Below, in pieces: positions 1 through 7,112 of a stretch of 64,000 nt of DNA (its first letter is position 1; the number at the start of each line of letters is the position of its first letter). The notes under the pieces are model-generated. The model searched no databases and was not told where the DNA came from. It saw only the letters and a list, made by a program, of their open reading frames with translations. The position numbers and the translations under genes are program-made. The stretch is from Scleromatobacter sp038243995 (lineage in GTDB: Bacteria; Pseudomonadota; Gammaproteobacteria; Burkholderiales; Burkholderiaceae_C): positions 1-64,000 of the forward strand of contig JBBRTV010000015.1 in the NCBI GenBank assembly GCA_038243995.1, written 5' to 3'.

Positions 1-2
1 AG

Positions 3-131
3 CTCACGCTGTTGCAGGCGCGCGTCGAGCTGTTGATGAATCGCCTGCGCCTCGACGCGGCCGCGGGGCGGCTCGACGAAGCCGCGTTGCGGTCGGCCAG
101 TGCGTCGCTGCAGCCGCCCGCGGATCACTGA
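3..131 (+). CDS. TolC-family outer-membrane protein, C-terminal end (partial)
   Basis: The frame is open from the window edge and ends in TGA after 42 codons. The readable tail (LLQARVELLMNRLRL, then AAGRLDEAAL) matches the final coiled-coil helix and short tail typical of TolC/OprM-type efflux outer-membrane channels, where a Leu/Arg-rich heptad helix is followed by a weakly conserved end. Such proteins form the outer-membrane exit duct of tripartite efflux or type I secretion systems. The partner genes would lie upstream, outside the window. Family placement rests on a short piece, so it is moderate. Confidence 0.55.
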   Translation, partial: LTLLQARVELLMNRLRLDAAAGRLDEAALRSASASLQPPADH

Positions 132-163
132 GTCCAATCCCTGTCCTTTTCCTGGAGACCGTC

Positions 164-1450
164 ATGTCCAACATCGTTGTCCTCGGCGCCGGAACCGGCG
201 GCATGCCCGCCGCCTACGAGTTGCGCGAGAAGCTGGGTCGCGAGCATCGCATCACCGTGGTCAATGCGGTCGACTACTTCCAGTTCGTGCCGTCCAACCC
301 CTGGGTGGCCGTGGGCTGGCGCGAACGCGACGCCATCACCTTCCCGATCCGGCCTCATCTCGAGAAGAAGGACATCGCCTTCGTGGCTCAGGCGGTCACG
401 CGCATCGATGCCGAGAACAATGCCGTCGAACTGGCGGACGGCAGCCGTCTCGCCTATGACCACCTCGTCATCACCACCGGCCCGAAGCTCGCGTTCGACG
501 AGGTGCCGGGCGCCGGCCCTCAAGGTCACACGCAGTCGATCTGCACGATAGACCACGCCGAGCAGGCGTGGGCGAACTACCAGCGCTTCCTGGCCGACCC
601 CGGCCCGGCGATCATCGGTGCGATGCCTGTCGCGTCGTGTTTCGGGCCAGCCTACGAGTTCTCCTTCATCTTCAATACCGACCTGAAGCGGCGCAAGCTG
701 CGCAGCAAGGTTCCCATCACCTTCGTGACCAGCGAACCCTACATCGGCCACATGGGGCTCGGCGGCGTCGGCGATTCCAAGACCATGCTGGAGAGCGAAT
801 TCCGGTCGAACGACATCAAGTGGATCACCAACGCCAAGGTGACGCGGGTCGAGGCCGGCAAGATGTTCGTGACCGAACTGGACGAACACGGCGGCGTCAG
901 GAAGGAGCATGAACTCCCGTTCAAGTACAGCATGATGATCCCGGCGTTCAAGGGCGTGGACCCGGTGGCCGCGGTCGAGGGCCTGTGCAACCCGCGCGGC
1001 TTCGTGCTGATCGACGAGTTCCAGCGCAGCAAGAAGTACCGCAACATCCACGCGGCCGGTGTCTGCGTCGCGATCCCCCCGGTTGAAGTGACGCCCGTGC
1101 CGACGGGGGCGCCCAAGACGGGCTACATGATCGAGACCATGGTCACTGCGATCGTGCACAACATCGCGGCCGACCTGGCGGGCCAGCCGGCCGACGCCAA
1201 GGGCAGCTGGAATGCGATCTGCCTGGCCGACATGGGCGACAACGGCATGGCTTTCGTCGCGATGCCGCAGATCCCTCCCCGCAACGTCAACTGGTTCAAG
1301 AAGGGCAAGTGGGTTCATCTGGCCAAGGTGGCGTTCGAGAAGTACTTCCTCTACAAGATGAAGAACGGGACGTCGGAGCCGATCTACGAGAAGTACATCT
1401 TCAAGATGCTCGGGCTCGAGCGGCTGGAACGCCGCGAGCAATCCGAGTGA
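164..1450 (+). CDS. sqr: Sulfide:quinone oxidoreductase-type FAD flavoprotein
   Basis: This 428-residue protein is a two-dinucleotide-binding-domain flavoprotein of the sulfide:quinone oxidoreductase / flavocytochrome c sulfide dehydrogenase group. It would oxidise sulfide to sulfur or polysulfide at the inner membrane and pass electrons to quinone. The N-terminus has the FAD-binding VVLGAGTGG at residues 6-13. Cysteines at 127, 159 and 353 have the spacing of the three catalytic cysteines of SQRs (about 128, 160 and 356 in the Acidithiobacillus enzyme). The C-terminal WFKKGKWVHLAKVAFEKYF stretch resembles the amphipathic membrane-attachment end of SQRs. It starts 32 nt after the TolC-family stop with a purine-rich CTGGAGA ribosome site. 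An NADH dehydrogenase-like relative is less likely because of the cysteines. Confidence 0.85.
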   Translation: MSNIVVLGAGTGGMPAAYELREKLGREHRITVVNAVDYFQFVPSNPWVAVGWRERDAITFPIRPHLEKKDIAFVAQAVTRIDAENNAVELADGSRLAYDHLVITTGPKLAFDEVPGAGPQGHTQSICTIDHAEQAWANYQRFLADPGPAIIGAMPVASCFGPAYEFSFIFNTDLKRRKLRSKVPITFVTSEPYIGHMGLGGVGDSKTMLESEFRSNDIKWITNAKVTRVEAGKMFVTELDEHGGVRKEHELPFKYSMMIPAFKGVDPVAAVEGLCNPRGFVLIDEFQRSKKYRNIHAAGVCVAIPPVEVTPVPTGAPKTGYMIETMVTAIVHNIAADLAGQPADAKGSWNAICLADMGDNGMAFVAMPQIPPRNVNWFKKGKWVHLAKVAFEKYFLYKMKNGTSEPIYEKYIFKMLGLERLERREQSE

Positions 1451-1506
1451 AGGCGGCTTCCAACGTCCACGCCATGAATGAATTCGCCTTGCTTGCCGCG
1501 CTCCTC

Positions 1507-1596
1507 GAAGGCGACATCGGCCGTTTCGAGCGCCACATCGGAGCCGGCGCCACCCATCGCGATACCCACGGTCGCGCTGGCCATGGCCGGGGCGTC
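1507..1596 (-). pseudogene. Heavy-metal P-type ATPase remnant (hinge region)
   Basis: Reading the minus strand gives DAPAMASATVGIAMG followed by GAGSDVALETADVAF. This is the signature hinge segment of P1B-type (Zn/Cd/Pb/Cu) transport ATPases, normally preceded by GDGxN and followed by the last two transmembrane helices. Only about 30 codons are recognisable, with no start, no ATPase core and no membrane helices. It abuts an arsA remnant on the opposite strand, so the plus-strand reading through this stretch is an antisense shadow. It is a relic of a lost metal-resistance gene. Confidence 0.7.
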
Positions 1597-1605
1597 GGTG
1601 CTGGC

Positions 1606-1953
1606 GTCACGCCGCTGATGCGCTTGCAGGACGCCACGTACACCAGGATCATTCTGGTGACGCTACCGGAGGTGACCCCGGTGTCGCAGGCCGTCGCATT
1701 GCAGGACGACCTGCGCCGCGCGAGCGTCGAGCCGTACGCCTGGGTGCTCAACAAGAGTGTTCTCGCCGCCGGCACACGCGACCCTTTGCTGGCAGCGCGG
1801 CTGGCGGGTGAACGCAAGCAGATCGAACGCATGTCCGCCGGTCTGGCGAAACGCCTCTTCACGCTGCCCTGGCTGACCGTTGCGCCGATCGGCATCATCG
1901 AGTTGTCCAAACTGGCCCGCGAGACCGCGCCTGCCGCGGCACTGCATCCCTGA
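1606..1953 (+). pseudogene. arsA: arsA C-terminal remnant (arsenite-pump ATPase)
   Basis: From about base 1606 the plus frame reads TPLMRLQDATYTRIILVTLP, then EVTPVSQAVALQDDLRRA and EPYAWVLNKS, ending with TVAPIGIIELSKLARET and a stop. This is the end of ArsA, the ATPase energising the ArsB arsenite exporter, including the VTLPExTPVxEA and W(V/I)xN segments of the second half. Both P-loops, the signal-transduction motif and roughly 450 upstream residues are absent. The frame continues open upstream only through antisense P-type ATPase sequence. I read this as a deletion remnant, not an expressed protein. Confidence 0.8.
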
Positions 1954-2041
1954 GCCGTACCGCACCTGCTGGCCCAACGTTGCTCGTCCTGGACGGGAGC
2001 GCCGCCCACCCCCACGCGCCGCGGTGTATTCCGAAAACAAT

Positions 2042-2063
2042 TCGATAATTCAAGAATAATCGA
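2042..2063. promoter_or_regulatory. ArsR-type operator (imperfect inverted repeat)
   Basis: TCGATAATTC, AA, GAATAATCGA form a 10-2-10 inverted repeat with nine of ten positions matching. It lies in a strikingly AT-rich patch 11 nt upstream of the ATG of an arsR-like remnant. The length and layout match ArsR/SmtB-family operators, which sit over the ars promoter. It appears intact although the repressor gene is not. Confidence 0.65.
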
Positions 2064-2074
2064 CTAGTTGGTTC

Positions 2075-2242
2075 ATGGAAGAAGAGCAAATCGTTCGCGC
2101 CCTCGCGGCGCTCGCGCACCCCGTTCCTGGGATGCGAATCGTCATCACCTTGTGCGACACCGCCGCGGCGCAACAGTGCCCGTATTGGCCCGGCTGTCCC
2201 GTCAAGGTTCACTGGGGCTACTCCGCCGTCCCATGCCGCTGA
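2075..2242 (+). pseudogene. arsR 5' end fused in frame to an arsC (LMW arsenate reductase) fragment
   Basis: One 55-codon frame starts at ATG with MEEEQIVRALAALAHPV, the typical first helix of ArsR-family metal-responsive repressors. It then jumps without frame loss to RIVITLCDTAAAQQCPYWPG and KVHWGY, the central part of thioredoxin-coupled, low-molecular-weight-phosphatase-type ArsC. The ArsR DNA-binding helices and arsenic cysteines are missing, and so is the ArsC catalytic CxxNxxRS loop. The joint near base 2126 therefore marks an internal deletion from arsR into arsC. The ORF retains the old operator and start, so a short chimeric peptide could still be made, but no function is expected. 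Confidence 0.7.
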
Positions 2243-2354
2243 AGACGGCAAGAAGGTCGGCTTCGAGCTGACTCGCGAGGCCATTGGCTATCGCGTGCTG
2301 CAACGGGCACCTGGGTGCGACCAGGGACAGATGTCTAGCTCGCCGGCGGCCTGA
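2235..2354 (+). pseudogene. arsC C-terminal end, frameshifted
   Basis: Immediately after the arsR/arsC chimera the frame changes and the sequence continues as KKVGFELTREAIGYRVLQR, resembling the last helix of low-molecular-weight-phosphatase-type arsenate reductases. A frameshift between about 2225 and 2240 separates it from the preceding arsC piece. It runs to a TGA at 2352-2354 inside the convergent neighbouring gene. Family assignment of this tail alone is tentative. Confidence 0.45.
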
Positions 2355-2874
2355 GGGCGTTGAGCACTATCGTGTTGATCAACGATGGGCCGGTCGCCAC
2401 CAGTGCTTCCATCCCTGCATCGTGCGCCGACTTCACGACGATTTCGTTCTCGCTCCAACGTAGCAAGCGCGGCAGCCGGGTGCGATAACGGGTGCCCTGG
2501 CCGGTGACGGTCTCGATGAGGTGATACCCGTAGCGCTCGAGTTGACCGTGCACTTGCTGGCGCCAGTAGCGCTCGCCTTGCGGTGCCGTGCGTATCGTCA
2601 ACGTGCTGGGGCGGGTCACATACACGCTCGGCACGGCGCCCATCACGGCGCCTGCCAGGATCATCGCGATTCCCCCGGGATCCAGCCCGTCGCTGAGCCA
2701 ATGGATCAGGCCCAGTGCCATGGCGGCACCGACGGCCGCCGCGGCAACCGCCGAAAGGACTTGCAGCACCGACTGGATCGGGATCGGGACGCCGAACACG
2801 GTTCGCAGCGGCGGGACGTTCAGAACCATTCGGTCGACGGTTGATGACGGATGCGGAGGAAGGAGTTGCCGCAT
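2335..2874 (-). CDS. Hypothetical membrane protein with two N-proximal helices
   Basis: This 179-residue protein belongs to no family I can name. After about 35 residues there is a hydrophobic Ala/Val/Gly-rich stretch (VLQVLSAVAAAAVGAAMALGL) and a second one (GIAMILAGAVMGAVPSVYV), consistent with two transmembrane helices. A soluble, Arg-rich C-terminal domain of about 100 residues follows. The start is supported by AAAGGTGA seven bases before ATG. It converges on the arsC remnant, whose frame it overlaps by about 20 nt, suggesting the deletion event ended at this gene. No partner gene is adjacent. Confidence 0.6.
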   Translation of the reverse strand: MRQLLPPHPSSTVDRMVLNVPPLRTVFGVPIPIQSVLQVLSAVAAAAVGAAMALGLIHWLSDGLDPGGIAMILAGAVMGAVPSVYVTRPSTLTIRTAPQGERYWRQQVHGQLERYGYHLIETVTGQGTRYRTRLPRLLRWSENEIVVKSAHDAGMEALVATGPSLINTIVLNALRPPAS

Positions 2875-3153
2875 GAGGTATCACCTTTTCGTTTGTCGTG
2901 CCGCCCGACTCTACAGAAGCACGATGGCGACCGCCAGCGCCCGCGCGAGGCAAAAGTCACGCAAGCGCGCCGGGCGTGAAGACCATTTGGCCCGACATTC
3001 AGCGCGTCATGGATCTCGCCGATTGCGGCGGATTCGTGTGCGGCCCGGCCGCCGCGCCAACTTGGGCGCAATGACCCGTTCTCAGCCGATTCGTTCAAGC
3101 CACGCGCTGGGGCGTCCCCCTATGCTCTCGCCAATATTCATGGGGAAGCATCG

Positions 3154-4107
3154 ATGATGGGCGGGCGAAGATTGTCGAATGATTCGACGCAATGGTCGTC
3201 GCGCGAGACACGCACCCGTGCAGGCGTGATTCACTGGCGCGAAATGGGGCCGCCAGGTGGACTGGCCGTCGTGTTCATGCACGGCATCCTGGTCAACGGC
3301 CACATCTGGGACAACGTGGTCCGACAGGTCGCGCCGCAGGCTCGCTGCATCGTGCCGGATTGGCCTTTGGGGGCGCATTCGCATCCGATGGAGTCCGACG
3401 CGGATCTCTCCGTCTCCGGATTTGTCGAATTGATGCGGGAGTTCTTCGAGTCATTGCAATTGGAACGAATGATCCTGGTCGCGAACGACAGCGGCGGCGC
3501 ACTGACGCAGATCTTCCTGTCCCGATATGCAGATCGAGTACATGGCGTGGTGCTGACTCCGTGCGACGCCTATGACATATGGCTGCCAAGGCTTTTCAAG
3601 CCCCTGGAAATCGCCGCGACGGTTCCCGGCGGTCTTTGGTTGTTCGCCAATCTGATGCGAATTCCGATGATGCGCCGATTGCCGATTGCGTTTGGTTGGC
3701 TCGCACGCCGCATGCCGGAGGACCTCTCCGCGAAATTTGCATTGCCCTGGGCGAATTCGCGCCACGTCCGTCGCGACATCGGGAAGTTCCTGCGCGACCT
3801 CGGGCCACGCCACACACTCGCGGCCGCAAAAGCGTTCGCAGACATACGCATACCGGTGCTGATCTATTGGTCAACCGAGGATCGGGTATTTCCGCGGCGT
3901 CTTGCAGCAAGGTTGGCAACCGAATTTCCAAATGCGAAGCTGCAATGGGTCAGCGACGCCTACACGTTCGTCCCGATCGATCAGCCAGCAGATCTTGCAC
4001 TCGCCATCAACGCATTTGTCCTGGAGAACGGTGGCGCGTCGAGCGTCGGCACCACCGGTGATCCGGGAATTTCGAAGACTCGAATCGACAGGAACCAGTT
4101 CAAATGA
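3154..4107 (+). CDS. Alpha/beta-fold hydrolase with Asp nucleophile and no obvious catalytic His
   Basis: This 317-residue single-domain alpha/beta hydrolase shows the HG oxyanion motif in FMHGILVNGHIWD (residues 42-53). The nucleophile elbow is VANDSGGAL, so the nucleophile is Asp112, not Ser, as in haloalkane dehalogenases and epoxide hydrolases. Where the catalytic His would be expected, near VSDAYTFVPIDQP at about residue 287, there is Tyr-Thr, so the triad is non-canonical. A cap region around residues 140-230 is Arg/Pro rich. ATGA overlap with the downstream amidohydrolase (4104-4107) shows the two are translationally coupled, so they probably act on related substrates. GGGGAAG precedes the start. 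Confidence 0.75.
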   Translation: MMGGRRLSNDSTQWSSRETRTRAGVIHWREMGPPGGLAVVFMHGILVNGHIWDNVVRQVAPQARCIVPDWPLGAHSHPMESDADLSVSGFVELMREFFESLQLERMILVANDSGGALTQIFLSRYADRVHGVVLTPCDAYDIWLPRLFKPLEIAATVPGGLWLFANLMRIPMMRRLPIAFGWLARRMPEDLSAKFALPWANSRHVRRDIGKFLRDLGPRHTLAAAKAFADIRIPVLIYWSTEDRVFPRRLAARLATEFPNAKLQWVSDAYTFVPIDQPADLALAINAFVLENGGASSVGTTGDPGISKTRIDRNQFK

Positions 4108-5870
4108 GCATGACGGCAATATCGGGCGATTTTGGAAAGTCTGCTGGCGGCGGCGGAACGCTGCTCCAGGGGGCGACCATCTGGTCTGGACTGGACGCGG
4201 TTCCCCGGTTCGGGTGGATGCATTGCGTGGATGGCCTGATCGCCGGAGTCGGCGCTGGCAACAGCGTTCCACCGCGCGCCATGAGCAGCCGAATGTTGCG
4301 CGGCTGTCATGTATTGCCGGGGCTTGCCGATTGCCACCGGCACTTCGGATTGCTTGCGTTGTCGCCGCGCCTGGGCAACGCGCAAAGCTGGACTTCGGCC
4401 GGCGATGCGCTGGAAGCCGTCGCCGATAGAGCGCGCAAGTCGTCCGACCCAGGCGAGTGGGTCGTCTTCGCGAACTTCGACTACTCGAGTTGGTCGGACC
4501 CGCGCCCACCGGGTCGCCAGGAACTTGACCACGCGGGAGGAGGGCGGCCTGTCTTCCTGGTGGATGTTTCTCTTCACCGTGGTGTGATGTCCACACGCGC
4601 CATGGCGCTGGCCGGACTCGACGCACTCGATTGGACGGGATCGGACGATCTTCCGCGCGACAGGAAAGGAGAACCCACCGGTCTTGTCTGGGAGAAGGCC
4701 TTTGGCATGGCTCTGTTTTCCATGTTTTCCGACGTGGAGCAGCGCATCGGCGAATCGGAGATGGACGAACTGATGCAGCAGGAGGCGGCGCGTTGCCTCG
4801 CCCTTGGCCTGGTCCACGTTCACGATGCCGGTGCCGGCAGAGCGCATCAGGAGCGACTCTCCCGTCTCCAGGACAGCAGCCCGATCGGCATCACGTGGTC
4901 TATCGCGAACGAAGAAGGATTGCTTACCGCTCCCGTACGCCGGGATGGCCTGGACGCGATCTGGCCCAGGCATGGGCCACGGGCCGTCAAGCTCTATCTC
5001 GATGGCGGCAACCGCTGCGCCATTTGCCTGCCATTGGGGGTTCTCGCGAGAGCGACGCTGAAGGCGGCAGGAAAATCCATCCTGCGGCGCAACATCAGTC
5101 CGTTTCGCCCCATGCTGGAACAGCGTGTACAACTCCGCGGCGGGCACGCCCACCTCCCCTACCTGCGCTTTCCGACCAGCCAGGCGTTGCTCGACACGGC
5201 CACCCTCTTCGACGATATGGGTTGCCGCCTGCAGATTCATGCGCTGGGAAACACCGCCGTGCGCCAGGCACTCGAGGTCGTGCGGACTCTCAAGCCTTCA
5301 CTCGGCGCTTCGCTCGAGCACATCATGTTTCTGGGGCCATCCGACTTTGAAGCGTTCGACGGCGTCGACGTGGTAGCCAGCCTCCAGCCGGGATTCATTC
5401 CCCGCTACGCGGACGCGATCGAGGCTCAGGGCGTGGTGCCCAGTCTTCATGCATTTCCTCTTGGCAGCCTGGTACGGCGAAATGTGAGCGTGGCCCTGAG
5501 TTCGGACGCGCCGTGCGGAAATGGCGATCCACTGCACAACATTCGGTGCGCGGTGAATCGCCAGACGTACGACGGACGGACAGTCGATGATCGCGAAGCC
5601 ATCGATATCAGTACGGCAGTGGCAGCAGCGGCATTCGGTACCCGGCGAGCGATCGGATTGCGCCCGTCACCGCTACTGCCAGGCGAGCGAGCCACATTCA
5701 CCTTGCTGGACGGTCATCCGATGGACCCGGCGTCACGCGTCATCGAAACATGGATAGATGGCAAGTGTGTCTGGTCGGCGTCGAACCCGAATTCGCGAGC
5801 TGCAGTCTCGCGCGCAGCGTCCGGGTCGTCGCCGTCGCCTGCCCCCCGACCGACGATCTTGAGGCTGTAG
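4104..5870 (+). CDS. Amidohydrolase family protein (YtcJ-like, Amidohydro_3)
   Basis: This 588-residue metal-dependent hydrolase has the amidohydrolase TIM-barrel pattern. The first metal motif appears as LADCHRHFG (His78, His80). Later ligands appear in QIHALGN, LEHIMF and LSSDAPCGNGDPL. The C-terminus returns to the small beta domain (FTLLDGHPMD, then IDGKCVW), as usual for imidazolone/N-acyl-amino-acid type members. No signal peptide is visible. It overlaps the upstream hydrolase by four bases and ends 25 nt before a convergent gene. The substrate cannot be told; pairing with an alpha/beta hydrolase suggests stepwise breakdown of an amide, ester or lactone compound. Confidence 0.85.
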   Translation: MSMTAISGDFGKSAGGGGTLLQGATIWSGLDAVPRFGWMHCVDGLIAGVGAGNSVPPRAMSSRMLRGCHVLPGLADCHRHFGLLALSPRLGNAQSWTSAGDALEAVADRARKSSDPGEWVVFANFDYSSWSDPRPPGRQELDHAGGGRPVFLVDVSLHRGVMSTRAMALAGLDALDWTGSDDLPRDRKGEPTGLVWEKAFGMALFSMFSDVEQRIGESEMDELMQQEAARCLALGLVHVHDAGAGRAHQERLSRLQDSSPIGITWSIANEEGLLTAPVRRDGLDAIWPRHGPRAVKLYLDGGNRCAICLPLGVLARATLKAAGKSILRRNISPFRPMLEQRVQLRGGHAHLPYLRFPTSQALLDTATLFDDMGCRLQIHALGNTAVRQALEVVRTLKPSLGASLEHIMFLGPSDFEAFDGVDVVASLQPGFIPRYADAIEAQGVVPSLHAFPLGSLVRRNVSVALSSDAPCGNGDPLHNIRCAVNRQTYDGRTVDDREAIDISTAVAAAAFGTRRAIGLRPSPLLPGERATFTLLDGHPMDPASRVIETWIDGKCVWSASNPNSRAAVSRAASGSSPSPAPRPTILRL

Positions 5871-5895
5871 AGGTAGCCACGACCTCCCGTGCCGC

Positions 5896-7035
5896 TCACT
5901 GCGGTCGACACAGCCCCAGGATCTTCTCCTGCTGCGTGCACGCCGCCCGCACGGCGCCGGATGCGGACGTCGAGACCGGTTCCGGCGCCTCGGCCGCCTG
6001 GCAGTTGCGCAGCACGCGCTCCATCGGTGCGTAGTAAGTCCAGCCACGCGCGAGCGGCGGCAGGGTCAGCTTGACGTCGCGCCACTTCGGGTGCCCCTCG
6101 GTCTGCAGAACCGGGAAGTTCTGGCAGAGCGAGCGGGCGAGGGCGGTGAGGTGGTCGATGGTCTGGCGGTAGGTGTAGTCGTAGGTCACCATGTAGGCCT
6201 TCACCGCCAGGCCGTTCACGTCCTGCTCGAGCCAGTTGGGGTAGCTCGCGGAGCGTATCGTCGCGGGGACGTAGGTCTGCAACGCGGCCTTGCTGGCGGG
6301 GTTGTCGTAGTCGACCTTCAACAGGCGGACGAGCTGCTTGGCCTCGGGCTTCATGTCGGCCAGCAGCTTGGCCGGCTGGCCGGCGACGATGACGACGACG
6401 TCGATGCTCTTGTCGGTGGACAGCTTGAGCAGCGCCTCCTCGTTGGTCAGCGTGGTCACGTTGCGATCCTGCATCGGTTCGTTGAACATCAGCCGATAGA
6501 TGGTGGACGCGCTCATCGCGGTGCCGCTTTGCAGCGGCCCGATGTTGGTCTTGAGATTCTTGATCTCGTGCAGGTACTGGAGCGGCGAATCCGCGCGCAC
6601 GACGAAATAGATTTCCTCGTTGTAGAGCGGGAGCACGACGCGCAACGGGCGAATGAGATTGCGGGCTTCGGAGTTGCCGCTGCCGGCGTAATCCAGGAAG
6701 GCCTGGTAGACATCGGACTGGACGATGGCGAGCTTCACGTCGGTGTCGTAGCGCAGGCGGCTGACGTTGTCGGCCGAGCCCTTGGACGGCAGCGACTCGA
6801 GCTGTATCCCCGCCTGGGGCGCGACGAAGCGGGCGAGATCGCGCCCGATCTGGATGTAGGTGCCGCGCTCCGAGGCCGTCACGATCTTGTAGGACACCGG
6901 CGGCAGCACGCCTTGCGCGAGCACGGCGTTGCCGGACAGCAGCAGGGCCGCCACCGTCGCCAGCAGCCTGGCCCATCGTCGGATGCCATGGTGCGCAGCG
7001 ACGTGGAACCCGGGGGCGGAATGACTGAAGCGCAT
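5896..7035 (-). CDS. TAXI-family periplasmic solute-binding protein with C-x9-C tail
   Basis: This 379-residue TAXI (TRAP-associated extracytoplasmic immunogenic) receptor starts at ATG 7035 behind AGGAGAGAG. A signal peptide occupies about residues 1-41 (RRWARLLATVAALLLSG to AVLAQ). The mature part carries KIVTASERGTYIQIGRDLA and the LPSKGSADNVSRL loop typical of the family, plus IVQSDVYQAFL and YNEEIYFVV segments. The TRAP membrane subunits normally next to TAXI genes are absent, so this may sense or scavenge a ligand and not feed transport. The last 15 residues hold ACTQQEKILGLC, a paired-cysteine motif also found twice in the upstream ATPase gene, 77 nt away in the same direction. Confidence 0.85.
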   Translation of the reverse strand: MRFSHSAPGFHVAAHHGIRRWARLLATVAALLLSGNAVLAQGVLPPVSYKIVTASERGTYIQIGRDLARFVAPQAGIQLESLPSKGSADNVSRLRYDTDVKLAIVQSDVYQAFLDYAGSGNSEARNLIRPLRVVLPLYNEEIYFVVRADSPLQYLHEIKNLKTNIGPLQSGTAMSASTIYRLMFNEPMQDRNVTTLTNEEALLKLSTDKSIDVVVIVAGQPAKLLADMKPEAKQLVRLLKVDYDNPASKAALQTYVPATIRSASYPNWLEQDVNGLAVKAYMVTYDYTYRQTIDHLTALARSLCQNFPVLQTEGHPKWRDVKLTLPPLARGWTYYAPMERVLRNCQAAEAPEPVSTSASGAVRAACTQQEKILGLCRPQ

Positions 7036-7112
7036 GTCTCTCTCCTGCTGTCGTCGTGGCGCGGTGCCCCGGTGGGCGGCCCGCTGGATGCAAAGCGTTC
7101 TCGTGTGCTCGC

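Noticed and set aside
125..1441. 438-codon open frame antisense to the sulfide:quinone oxidoreductase
   Set aside because: Arg/His/Asp-rich low-information translation, a typical antisense shadow in GC-rich DNA, opposite a gene with clear catalytic motifs.
1309..1605. A longer arsA-like protein starting upstream within or after the sqr gene
   Set aside because: The upstream part of this frame is the complement of sqr sequence in another frame and of a P-type ATPase fragment, not ArsA sequence.
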